DNA of 64,000 nucleotides, from assembly GCF_014647675.1 (NCBI RefSeq), contig NZ_BMPQ01000005.1:117340-181339 (forward strand), in the 5' to 3' direction. Every line of letters begins with the position of its first letter. Positions within the stretch are counted from its first letter, which is position 1. Source of the DNA: Streptomyces flaveus (GTDB lineage: Bacteria; Actinomycetota; Actinomycetes; Streptomycetales; Streptomycetaceae). Position numbers and translations under genes: made by a program. The notes below the pieces were generated by a model that worked only from the letters and a program-made list of their open reading frames with translations, was not told the DNA's origin and did no database searches. This document shows positions 32,110-39,179 of the stretch, piece by piece.

Positions 32110-33456
32110 GTGAACCGTGACCTTCGCCGTGACCTGTACGCCGCTGGGGCCGCGGTGCTCCTCTTCGCCACGGCCGCCGTCGTCGGCCACATCCTCGAGA
32201 ACACCTACGGCAACCTGCACCTCGCCTGGGCGCCGTTGTACGCCTGGTGGTCGCCGCAGGTGGGGCCCGGCACTCCGGCCGCGATCACGCTGGCCGCGGC
32301 GGTGATCGCGTACGGTCCCTCTCTCGCGGCCCGCCTGCCGTGGCGGGCGCTCGTGCCGGTGACCTGGTTCGTCGCCATGGCCTGGACGTGGGCCCTCGCG
32401 CTGATCGACGGCTGGCACTACGGCATCGAGCGACGGCTCACCACGCGCTACGAGTACCTGACGGTCATCGACCGCTTCGACGACATCGGGGCCACCCTGC
32501 GCGGCTTCACCCAGCACATCCTGCTCGACTCGCCCGACAACTGGCCCCCGCACATCGCCGGCCATCCCCCGGCCGCGACGCTCACCTTCGTCTGGCTGGA
32601 CCGTATCGGCCTCGGCGGCGGGGGTTGGGCGGGCGTCTTCTGCATCACGGTGGGCGCTTCCGCCGCCGCGGCGGTCCTCGTCGCCGTACGCACCCTCGCC
32701 GACGAGACCCTGGCCCGCCGAGCCGCCCCGTTCGTCGCCCTGGCCCCGGCGGCGATCTGGGTGGGGGCGTCGGCGGACGGCTACTTCGCGGCGGTGGCGG
32801 CGTGGGCGGTGGCACTGCTGGCACTGGCCGCGACTGGTGGGCGCAAGGCACTCGCCTTCGGCTCCGGACTGCTGCTGGGCCTCACCGTCTATCTCTCGTA
32901 CGGCCTGACCCTGTTCGCGATCATCACCGCAGCCGTGCTCCTGCTGACCTGGCGACAGTGGCCACTGACCCTCCTCCTCCCGCTACTGGCGGGCGCGGCC
33001 GTCGTCCCCGCCGCCTTCACCCTCGCGGGCTTCAACTGGTGGGAGGCGTACCACCTGTTGGTCGAGCGCTACTACCAGGGCACGGCCGCCATCCGCCCGT
33101 ACTGGTACTTCGTCTGGGCCAACCTCGCATGCACGGTGCTCCTCGTGGGGCTGGCGACGGTGGCGGGCCTGCGCCGCACGTTCGCGACCGTGCCGGCCAC
33201 TGTCCGACGCCTGCGCGCCGGCACCCCGACCACCACCGACCGGCTTCTCGGTCTGATCCTCGCCGGGCTCCTCATGGTGCTTGTCGCCGACTTCTCCGGC
33301 ATGAGCAAGGCGGAGACGGAACGTATCTGGCTTCCCTTTGCCTTCTGGCTCCTGCCCGCGACGGCGCTGCTGCCACGGGGCGGGCAGCGGGGGTGGCTTG
33401 CTGCCCAGGCGACGGTGGCGCTGACGGTGAACCACCTGTTCCACACGGGGTGGTGA
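32110..33456 (+). CDS. Polytopic membrane protein, probable GT-C-type glycosyltransferase
   Basis: A 448-aa membrane protein with about ten hydrophobic helices and a long first outer loop containing RRLTTRYEYL and DSPDNWPPHIAGHPPAAT. The pattern (acidic residues in the first loop, an H-x-P-x-A-style segment GHPPAATLTFVWLDR, and a C-terminal SKAETERIWLPFAFWLLPAT) is that of actinobacterial integral-membrane glycosyltransferases using polyprenyl-phosphate sugars. It belongs to the GT2/DUF2064/methyltransferase/epimerase neighbourhood, which suggests assembly of a surface glycan. GTG start at 32110. Confidence 0.72.
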   Translation: MNRDLRRDLYAAGAAVLLFATAAVVGHILENTYGNLHLAWAPLYAWWSPQVGPGTPAAITLAAAVIAYGPSLAARLPWRALVPVTWFVAMAWTWALALIDGWHYGIERRLTTRYEYLTVIDRFDDIGATLRGFTQHILLDSPDNWPPHIAGHPPAATLTFVWLDRIGLGGGGWAGVFCITVGASAAAAVLVAVRTLADETLARRAAPFVALAPAAIWVGASADGYFAAVAAWAVALLALAATGGRKALAFGSGLLLGLTVYLSYGLTLFAIITAAVLLLTWRQWPLTLLLPLLAGAAVVPAAFTLAGFNWWEAYHLLVERYYQGTAAIRPYWYFVWANLACTVLLVGLATVAGLRRTFATVPATVRRLRAGTPTTTDRLLGLILAGLLMVLVADFSGMSKAETERIWLPFAFWLLPATALLPRGGQRGWLAAQATVALTVNHLFHTGW

Positions 33457-33804
33457 GCCAGGGCTTCGGCGTAGTCGCTTGATGTCCGGTTCGTGTCGAT
33501 CTGCCACTCGGTGAGGTTCCACGAACGTGACAGGGTCGGGATTCCAAGATCATGGAGCTCTCGACGCCCCGTGATTCGCTACCGAGGGGCACCGCACCTG
33601 CGTAGCGAGATCAGTCAACCTACAAGTATGCAGGTTGTTTAGGGAACCACCCTGATTCACAGTGGCCGCATCCAAAGCTCACCATTGCGCAGCGAACACT
33701 GATCTTGCCTACACATGGGTCGGTACATTTACCAATATGAAAGTGCACGGAAAGCGCGTGTCGATGTTGGGCAGGTCACCGCCCGAGAGGCCGAAGGAGA
33801 ACCT
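33457..33804. promoter_or_regulatory. Gene-poor region upstream of a small secreted protein
   Basis: No gene is supported here. A small palindrome, CAACCT at 33616-33621 and AGGTTG at 33632-33637, separated by 10 bp, lies in a more AT-rich stretch and could be an operator or promoter element. GAAGGAGA directly before 33805 is the ribosome site of the next gene. The base composition drops relative to both sides, which marks the start of an accessory region. Confidence 0.4.
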
Positions 33805-34149
33805 GTGAAGAAGCTCGTTGGACGGCTCGGCATGGTGACGGCGTTGGCCGCCGTGCCCTTGGTCTTGGGGACAGGGACAGCACACGCCGCCATAACCACG
33901 GTCCGCCAGGGGGATGACTACGCCCGCTATTGGCACTCAAGCCAAAACCTCTACGCCTGTGACGAGGAAGGTGACGGCAACGGGGTCTATGCCGAGTACT
34001 GGGGCTCCGGAAGCAAGCATGGCGAAGTCTCGGATGGCAACGGCTCGAAAGACGGGTGCGGCTGGGCCGATGTCGGCGCCATCAGTTCATTCAGGGTGTG
34101 CGAGGACACATCGTTCGGCAACGTTTGCTCATCCAGGGTGTACATCTGA
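33805..34149 (+). CDS. Small secreted protein of unknown function
   Basis: A 114-aa protein with a signal peptide (KK, hydrophobic 7-25, AHA cleavage near residue 29) after the GTG at 33805, which has GAAGGAGA upstream. The mature domain of about 85 residues has four Cys (in LYACDEEGDG, DGCGWADVG, FRVCED and GNVCSSRVYI), consistent with two disulphides, and several Gly/Asp turns like HGEVSDGNGS. This is like many short secreted Streptomyces proteins; a specific family is not recognised. It is the first gene of the accessory stretch and ends before an ISAs1 element. Confidence 0.8.
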   Translation: MKKLVGRLGMVTALAAVPLVLGTGTAHAAITTVRQGDDYARYWHSSQNLYACDEEGDGNGVYAEYWGSGSKHGEVSDGNGSKDGCGWADVGAISSFRVCEDTSFGNVCSSRVYI

Positions 34150-34327
34150 CCCGCTGAATCGACCTCGGCATCCACTCGTTGCACCGCCTCGTGTCTCGAT
34201 GGCGAGTTCGCTCCCATCCTGAACGGATGAACCTGTACGGAGCGTGAAGGTCGCGGCTACGCCGAAGCGCCCTGCTGTCGCAGGTAGTCCGAATGTCAGA
34301 ACACGCACAGCGCCCCAGGCTGGAGTG

Positions 34328-34345
34328 CAGGGCGGCGTCGTTCAG
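34328..34345 (+). repeat. Left terminal inverted repeat of the ISAs1 element
   Basis: CAGGGCGGCGTCGTTCAG, matching the right end with one mismatch. Confidence 0.8.
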
Positions 34346-34419
34346 AAGGTGTATCCGGGTTGATGGGGCTTCAGGAGCTGGGGCAGGACCGCGGGGTGGG
34401 CGCCGGGGGCTAACGCGGA

Positions 34420-34489
34420 GGCAGGCACGACTTCCGGTGATCATGAGGTGTCGAGTCCCTGATCACCACGACGGAAGACCGTGCCTGCC
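34420..34489 (+). promoter_or_regulatory. Hairpin covering the transposase start codon
   Basis: GGCAGGCACG, CTTCCG and GTGATCA on the left (34420-34443) pair with TGATCAC, CGGAAG and CGTGCCTGCC on the right (34458-34489). The transposase GTG at 34481 is inside the right arm. Such structures in other insertion sequences hide the start on transcripts that read in from outside, keeping transposition low. Confidence 0.6.
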
Positions 34490-35686
34490 CGCTCATCCTC
34501 GCTCATCCCGGGCCCTCTGGGCCAACTCACCGGCGCCGCACCGACCGCCCCCGATGACCTCTCCGGCCTGCTGACCTGCCTGGCTCAGGTACCCGATCCC
34601 CGGCGGGGCCAGGGCCGACGGCACCCGCTCGCTTTCGTCCTGTCCCTGGCCGCGTGCGCGGTCCTGGCCGGAGCGAAGTCCCTGGCCGCGATCGCGGAGT
34701 GGGCCGCCGACGCCCCGCCGCACGTCCTGGCCCGGCTCGGTGGCCCATGCCGGGAGCCGGACCGCGGCCCCGTCGCCCCGGCCGAGGCCACTGTGCGCCG
34801 TATCCTCCAGCTCATCGACGGCGACGCGCTGGATACGGCCGTCGGAAGCTGGCTCGCCGGGCGCGAACGCGCCGCCGGCCAGGAGGAGAACAACAGCGAC
34901 CGGCCTCTGCCTTCCCTCGCCGTGGACGGCAAGACCGTGCGCGGTGCCCGCCGCACCGACGGCACCCAGGTCCATCTGCTCGCCGCGATGACGGGGACCG
35001 GCCTGGTCACCGCCCAGCGCGAGGTGGACGGCAAGACCAACGAGATCACCGTCTTCCGGCCCCTGCTTGCCCCGCTCGATCTGCACGGCACGGTGGTCAC
35101 CTTCGACGCCCTCCACTCGCAGATCGCCCACGCGCGCTTCCTCGTCGAGGACAAGCACGCCCACTACATCGCGCTGATCAAGGGCAACCAGCCCACCCTG
35201 CACCGGTGGCTGAAGGCCCTGCCGTGGCGGGAGGTGCCGCTCCTGGACAGGACGCGGGCCACCGCGCACGGCCGCGACGAGATCCGCCGGATCAAGGCCG
35301 CCGCCGTCACCGGGATCGCGTTCCCCCACGCGGTGCAGGCCGTCCAGATCGTGCGCCGCCGACGGGTCGTCACCACCGGCAAGGTCACCCTGGAACGCGT
35401 CTACGGGGTGACCGACCTGACCGCGGAGCAGGCCGACGCAACCGAGATCGCCCGCCGCGTCCGCGACCACTGGGGCATCGAGAACAAGATCCACCACGTC
35501 AGGGACACCACGTACGCCGAGGACGCCTCCCGCGTACGCACCGGCACCGCTCCACGTGCCATGGCATCCCTGCGCAACCTGGCCATCGGCGCTCTCCGAC
35601 TCGCCGACCAGACGAACATCGCCGCTGGACTCCGCCACCACACCCGCGACGCCAACCGTCCACTGATCACCCTCGGCATCATGTGA
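34481..35686 (+). CDS. ISAs1-family DDE transposase
   Basis: A 401-aa transposase. The N-terminal H-repeat-associated domain (about residues 25-100) has [19 protein letters not shown] and [20 protein letters not shown]. The DDE catalytic domain carries Asp in [13 protein letters not shown], Asp in [25 protein letters not shown], and Glu in [16 protein letters not shown], with [12 protein letters not shown] after. It appears intact with all key residues, so the element may still be active. The GTG start is in a hairpin arm. Confidence 0.93.
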   Translation: MPARSSSLIPGPLGQLTGAAPTAPDDLSGLLTCLAQVPDPRRGQGRRHPLAFVLSLAACAVLAGAKSLAAIAEWAADAPPHVLARLGGPCREPDRGPVAPAEATVRRILQLIDGDALDTAVGSWLAGRERAAGQEENNSDRPLPSLAVDGKTVRGARRTDGTQVHLLAAMTGTGLVTAQREVDGKTNEITVFRPLLAPLDLHGTVVTFDALHSQIAHARFLVEDKHAHYIALIKGNQPTLHRWLKALPWREVPLLDRTRATAHGRDEIRRIKAAAVTGIAFPHAVQAVQIVRRRRVVTTGKVTLERVYGVTDLTAEQADATEIARRVRDHWGIENKIHHVRDTTYAEDASRVRTGTAPRAMASLRNLAIGALRLADQTNIAAGLRHHTRDANRPLITLGIM

Positions 35687-35704
35687 TCAACCAGGACACG
35701 TCAC

Positions 35705-35722
35705 CTGAACGACGCGGCCCTG
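35705..35722 (-). repeat. Right terminal inverted repeat of the ISAs1 element
   Basis: CTGAACGACGCGGCCCTG, complement of the left end with one mismatch. Confidence 0.8.
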
Positions 35723-35900
35723 GGTGGTGAGCGCGGGGGTTTTCGTTCCCCAAGCCCACCCTTTCCCGAAACTGATGGCCCGCCGGTTGCCGCGGCACAG
35801 CGCGAGCAGTGCCCCAGGCACTTTGATACGGCCGTCCCGCTGCGGACAGTTCGCTTCATTGGCACATTAGCGATGTCGTTAATTAGGGCAGGGGGTTCCA

Positions 35901-36437
35901 ATGGCACGCCTCTGCGTCTATCGGTACGACGAAGTCGACAGCGTACCGCTCCGTGAGGTTGACGGATGGTTCGAGACTGACCAGGCCAAGGCCGCATATC
36001 CGGAGGCGGTGCACGAGGAGCGGTCGACCGCACGCCGATGGAGGGGCGGGAGGGAGAGCATCACGCGGGCGGTACGGGAGAGGCTGTTGCGTACGGCCGG
36101 GGATCGCTGGGTACTGGAGACGGCCCTGATCCGCAGGGAACTGGCCGACAGGTTTCCCGGCGGTGACCGGCATGAATTTCTCTCCGATGACCAGGCGGCG
36201 GAGTGGCTCCTGCGCAACGGTCACGAACAGGTGGTCCGTCAGTGGCTGTCTGAACTGCCGGGCGAACGAGGGCCGGGCCGCCCGCAGATCGGCGGGCGGG
36301 TCCAGGTGCGACTCGGTGAGCTTCTCGACGATGTGGACCGGTTCGCCGCGGAGAACGGCTACTCGCGCGCCGAAGCGGTACGGGCTCTGGTGGCGATCGG
36401 GCTCGGTCGGCGCAAGGACGGGCCGCGTCCCGCCTGA
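35901..36437 (+). CDS. Ribbon-helix-helix (CopG-like) protein
   Basis: A 178-aa protein. The C-terminal 45 residues form a ribbon-helix-helix DNA-binding motif: VQVRLGELLDDVDRFAAENG then YSRAEAVRALVAIGL. The N-terminal domain (about residues 1-125), starting MARLCVYRYDEVDSVPL, is unassigned and contains acidic and Arg-rich helices with SDDQAAEWLLRNGHEQV. It may be a stand-alone repressor or an antitoxin; no toxin is obvious beside it. It lies directly downstream of the ISAs1 element in the low-GC accessory region. GGGGG precedes the ATG. Confidence 0.75.
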   Translation: MARLCVYRYDEVDSVPLREVDGWFETDQAKAAYPEAVHEERSTARRWRGGRESITRAVRERLLRTAGDRWVLETALIRRELADRFPGGDRHEFLSDDQAAEWLLRNGHEQVVRQWLSELPGERGPGRPQIGGRVQVRLGELLDDVDRFAAENGYSRAEAVRALVAIGLGRRKDGPRPA

Positions 36438-36614
36438 ACCGCGCAGGCTGTCAGCGCCGCGATGCCAGCCAATGTCGGGATGGGACTTCTCGTCATGCCC
36501 GGCATCAGCCCAGGCGGAGACCTCCGCATCCCGCCGTCGCCGTACGACAGTGCGCTGAGCCTGCGCGCAGACGAGGGTTGATCACACCGAGGGAGACGGG
36601 CGAGTACTACAGCC

Positions 36615-37088
36615 TCACTTCCTGAGCGGCCGATCGGGCCGGTCGGAAGCGGTCACCGCCTCGGAGGTGTGCTGCGGAACAGCGACCTGCGGAGCAGGCC
36701 TGACACTGCCACCGAGCGCGAAACGATCAGGTTCTGTCACCAACTCGAAGATCTGCGGCTGTAGCACGAGCCCGGGTAAGGGGCTGCCAGCCGACTGCTT
36801 GACGAGAGCCTGGACCAGAGGCAGGAACTTGGTAGCCACGAGGAAGTCCGCCCACCGGGGGACACCGAGCCACACCCGCGTCGGTTTCAAGCCAAAGGCC
36901 GGCACGCTTCGGTGCACGAAGCCGCAGGTCATAGCGAAATGTGGCCAATATTCGTCACTTGGTGACCAATCTGGTGACCAATTCACGGTGGTCAAGTGAT
37001 CGATCTGAAGATACTGTGCACGTTGTTCGGCGTCCGAATACTGAGACGCCAACACGTTGATTCCTCCTTGACCGGGGGGAATCGACAA
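36615..37088 (-). CDS. Possible protein of unknown function (minus strand)
   Basis: A 157-aa reading frame. Its C-terminal two thirds look protein-like, with good third-position bias: SVPAFGLKPTRVWLGVPRWA, then ADFLVATKFLPLVQALVKQS and GLVLQPQIFELVTEP, and a Pro/Gln/Arg tail. The N-terminal 45 residues, from ATG 37088, are of lower GC and may not belong; a start at ATG 36932 is an alternative. The reading frame partly overlaps the upstream region of the secreted peptide gene on the other strand. I recognise no family. Confidence 0.4.
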   Translation of the reverse strand: MSIPPGQGGINVLASQYSDAEQRAQYLQIDHLTTVNWSPDWSPSDEYWPHFAMTCGFVHRSVPAFGLKPTRVWLGVPRWADFLVATKFLPLVQALVKQSAGSPLPGLVLQPQIFELVTEPDRFALGGSVRPAPQVAVPQHTSEAVTASDRPDRPLRK

Positions 37089-37095
37089 GCTTCAT

Positions 37096-37196
37096 GTAAT
37101 CGGGGGAAAGAAGTCCGGGGGGCCTTTCGGTTCCACGCCTGTTCAGGTCGCCCTATGGGCTTCCTCCCCCTTGCGACGACGCGAGGGATAACGCGA
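37096..37196 (+). promoter_or_regulatory. Leader A: candidate structured cis-regulatory RNA
   Basis: Upstream leader of the secreted-peptide gene, homologous to leader B at 38075-38178. Predicted elements: P1, GGGGG 37102-37106 with CCCCC 37166-37170, extended by GAAG/CTTC; P2, GGGGCC 37119-37124 with GGTTCC 37129-37134; the invariant CCACGCCTGTTCAG at 37133-37146; P3, GCCC 37150-37153 with GGGC 37157-37160. The 3' strand of P1 contains TCCTC, which can instead pair with the ribosome site GAGGG at 37183-37187, giving a possible on/off switch. I cannot match it to TPP, cobalamin, c-di-AMP, c-di-GMP, SAM or glycine riboswitch consensus patterns. Confidence 0.6.
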
Positions 37197-37622
37197 ATGA
37201 ATCGTAATGCTCTACGCATGGCAGCCGTTTCGACTGCCGCTGCCATAGCCCTTGGCGGGGCTGCTGGCCTGGCACAGGCGTCCACGGCTCCGGCGGCCAC
37301 GCCCCAAGCTGTGTCAGTCACGCAGCAGGTCGAGGCCCGGCAGGCCGCGAGTGCCCTGCTGGCGAGCCCGTTCGCCGCCAGCCTCTCGGCTGCCGAGCGG
37401 GCCGAGATGACCAAGATCGCCAGCGGTGAGGCCGCGGCCGCCAGCAAGTGGGACGCGATCAGAGCCGCCTTCAAGAAGGTTGGCGGCTTCGCCAGGGCCA
37501 TCGCCGGCAAGTACAGCGACTTCAAGAAGTGGTACGACGGCTTGTCCTGGTGGGTGAGGGCCCCTCTCGCTGCGATCTCTCCCGGGCTGACGCTTCTGGA
37601 GATCTACAACGCCCTGCACTGA
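37197..37622 (+). CDS. Secreted cationic Trp-rich peptide precursor (bacteriocin-like)
   Basis: A 141-aa precursor. The signal peptide (MNRNALR, hydrophobic 8-24, cleavage after AQA near residue 28) is followed by an Ala-rich pro-region (29-83), and then a 58-residue C-terminal part (84-141) that is cationic and aromatic: KWDAIRAAFKKVGGFARAIA, then KYSDFKKWYDGLSWWVRAPL, four Trp in all. This amphipathic, Lys/Trp-rich pattern is reminiscent of leaderless and pore-forming bacteriocins, but no family match can be claimed. There is no Cys. The ATG at 37197 is set 9 bases after GAGGG and preceded by leader A. A strong terminator follows; a membrane protein and an ABC transporter are downstream. 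Confidence 0.7.
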   Translation: MNRNALRMAAVSTAAAIALGGAAGLAQASTAPAATPQAVSVTQQVEARQAASALLASPFAASLSAAERAEMTKIASGEAAAASKWDAIRAAFKKVGGFARAIAGKYSDFKKWYDGLSWWVRAPLAAISPGLTLLEIYNALH

Positions 37623-37666
37623 TGACGGCCAGGGAACCCGAGTGATCTGGCTCCCTGACTGAATGG

Positions 37667-37714
37667 CAGCGGACCGGGTCTGCCTCAAGGCACCTGGGTA
37701 GACCCGGTCCGCTG
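37667..37714 (+). terminator. Terminator after the secreted-peptide gene
   Basis: A perfect 15-bp inverted repeat, CAGCGGACCGGGTCT at 37667-37681 and its complement at 37700-37714, with an 18-nt loop, 45 bases after the stop codon. It should separate the peptide transcript from the membrane-protein gene that follows. Confidence 0.8.
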
Positions 37715-37749
37715 TTCGCACACCGTAAAACGGAGACACGGAGGGCCCC

Positions 37750-38025
37750 ATGACCAACACCACGTCTTCCCGTACGGCCACCGAAGGCACATGGGCTCTG
37801 CCTCTGTTGACGCTTGCGCCACTCGCCGCGATCAGGTTCCTTACAGAGCTCTCCACGCCATGGCTTGCCGTCTCCTGGATCCTCTGCGCCATGTCCGTGA
37901 TTCTGGTGTCAGTTGGATGGGTGACGGCATTTCAACATGGGACCCGCGGTCCCGGGGTGTGGGGTATGTGTGTTCTCGTGCACGCCGTACTGGCTTGGCA
38001 ATTGATTGTACTTGCACGGCAATAA
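37750..38025 (+). CDS. Small membrane protein, candidate immunity factor
   Basis: A 91-aa protein with three hydrophobic helices (about residues 16-34, 38-56 and 69-89) and short loops (one containing FQHGTRGPGVWG). The ATG at 37750 has GGAGGG upstream. Small multi-helix membrane proteins next to a bacteriocin-like gene and an ABC transporter often confer self-immunity; that role is only suggested here by position. No known family is recognised. Confidence 0.75.
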   Translation: MTNTTSSRTATEGTWALPLLTLAPLAAIRFLTELSTPWLAVSWILCAMSVILVSVGWVTAFQHGTRGPGVWGMCVLVHAVLAWQLIVLARQ

Positions 38026-38074
38026 AGCGAGCCTCTGATAGATGCGCACGTCTATGCCGCATGCCCAGAAAGAA

Positions 38075-38178
38075 GTAATCGGGGGAAGAAATCCGCGCAG
38101 GGACCTCTCGGTTTCCACGCCTGTTCAGATCTCCTTTGGAGACTTCCTCCCCCTTGCGATAACGCCAGAGGATTCTAC
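38075..38178 (+). promoter_or_regulatory. Leader B: second copy of the structured leader
   Basis: Homologous to leader A. P1: GGGGG 38081-38085 with CCCCC 38149-38153. P2: GGGACC 38100-38105 with GGTTTC 38110-38115. P3: TCTCC 38130-38134 with GGAGA 38138-38142. CCACGCCTGTTCAG is identical (38115-38128). Relative to A, stem P3 has changed bases on both sides and still pairs, and P2 has changed with pairing kept, which points to selection on RNA structure. TCCTC 38145-38149 can pair with the ribosome site GAGGA at 38168-38172. It precedes a 30-codon open reading frame and the ABC transporter genes. Confidence 0.6.
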
Positions 38179-38271
38179 ATGAGGCGAAGAGGTCTGCATA
38201 CGGTGGTGGTTTCGGCCACATCGCCCGTTGGCAACCGGCCCGGTCCACCACGCGAAGGAAGGGCGCAGTGA
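38179..38271 (+). pseudogene. 30-aa reading frame: decayed peptide gene or leader peptide
   Basis: A short frame from ATG 38179, with AGAGGA just before it. It begins like the secreted-peptide gene (basic MRRR, then a Val-rich stretch) but runs into a Pro/Arg tail and stops at 38271, so it looks like a truncated second copy of the peptide gene. Its TGA overlaps the GTG of the ABC ATPase gene (GTGA), so ribosomes finishing it could restart there; it may thus serve as a coupling leader for the transporter. Confidence 0.5.
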
Positions 38272-39179
38272 AGGGCGAGGTGCTCGTCGAGGCCCGAGGT
38301 CTCAGCCGGTCCTTCGGCAACAAGCGGGTCCTGGATGACGTATCACTCACTCTCCGTGCTGGCGAGGTGACCGGCTTCGTAGGCGCCAACGGCGCGGGAA
38401 AGACCACAACGATCCAGCTCATGCTGGGCCTCTTGAGAGGTGAAGGGCAAACGCACTATCTCGGCAGGCCTCTGCACGAGTGGGGAGCACCCGGCACAGT
38501 TGTCGGAGCCGTTTTGGGGGGAGTGGCGGGCCACTCCGCACACCGCCTGCGCGCACATCTGCGCATGGTGGCCGCGGGATCCGCGGTGCCCGACGAACGC
38601 GTGGACAGCCTGCTGGAGACCGTCGGGCTGACCGATGCCGCAAGGCGAAAGCTGGCCGAACTGTCGCTGGGTATGGCGCAGCGCGCAGGCATCGCCCAGG
38701 CACTGTTGGGTGATCCGCCGGTGCTGGTCCTCGATGAGCCCGCGAACGGGCTCGATCCTCATTCGATCCGCTGGCTGCGTGAGTTTCTGCGGGGCCAGGC
38801 AGCGCAGGGCAAGGCCGTGCTGGTTTCCAGCCACCTCCTGGGCGAGATGGAGCAACTGGCCGACCGGGTAGTGGTCTTGACCCGCGGCCGGGTCGTGGCG
38901 GCGGAACCGATGACTGAGGTTCTCAAGCGCGCGGCCGACCGACGGATCGTGACGCTCGAGGCACCGGACTTGCCGGCCCTGGCCAAACTGGTGACGGAAC
39001 ACGGCGGGCACCTGGCTCCTGTCGGCGGACAGAGCGCCACCGTCACAGGCCTGGACCGCGTACGAATCGGCACGCTCGCACTGCAGGCCGGGGTACCGCT
39101 GTACTGGCTGCACGAAGGAAACCCGTCGTTGGAAGACTTCTACCTCGGCGTAGCGCAAGAGGAGTTCAAGATCTCGTGA
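38268..39179 (+). CDS. ABC transporter ATP-binding protein
   Basis: A 303-aa ATPase of the CcmA/drug-export type. Walker A is [18 protein letters not shown] (about residues 38-55); the signature is LSLGMAQRAGIAQALLGDPP, a variant in place of LSGG; Walker B is VLVLDEPANGLDPHSIRWL; H-loop SSHLLGEME. The C-terminal 90 residues are the usual DrrA-like extension. It starts with GTG inside the stop of the short leader frame and overlaps the permease gene (GTGA), so the two are coupled. It most likely exports the Trp-rich peptide or protects the cell from it. Confidence 0.92.
   Translation: MKGEVLVEARGLSRSFGNKRVLDDVSLTLRAGEVTGFVGANGAGKTTTIQLMLGLLRGEGQTHYLGRPLHEWGAPGTVVGAVLGGVAGHSAHRLRAHLRMVAAGSAVPDERVDSLLETVGLTDAARRKLAELSLGMAQRAGIAQALLGDPPVLVLDEPANGLDPHSIRWLREFLRGQAAQGKAVLVSSHLLGEMEQLADRVVVLTRGRVVAAEPMTEVLKRAADRRIVTLEAPDLPALAKLVTEHGGHLAPVGGQSATVTGLDRVRIGTLALQAGVPLYWLHEGNPSLEDFYLGVAQEEFKIS

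Larger units (their letters stand above)
34328..35722 (+). mobile_element. ISAs1-family insertion sequence
   Basis: A complete 1395-bp element. The 18-bp ends match except for one base: CAGGGCGGCGTCGTTCAG at 34328-34345 and its complement at 35705-35722. One gene encodes a full-length transposase. I see no target-site duplication in the bases just outside (GGCTGGAGTG on the left, GGTGGTGAGC on the right), so it may be an old insertion, or flanking DNA has been rearranged. The right flank holds a partial copy of the repeat found at 49664-49974. Confidence 0.85.

Noticed and set aside
37096..37196. Known riboswitch (c-di-AMP, cobalamin, TPP, SAM, glycine, c-di-GMP)
   Set aside because: The conserved boxes of these classes, as I remember them, are not present; the invariant CCACGCCTGTTCAG does not fit any.
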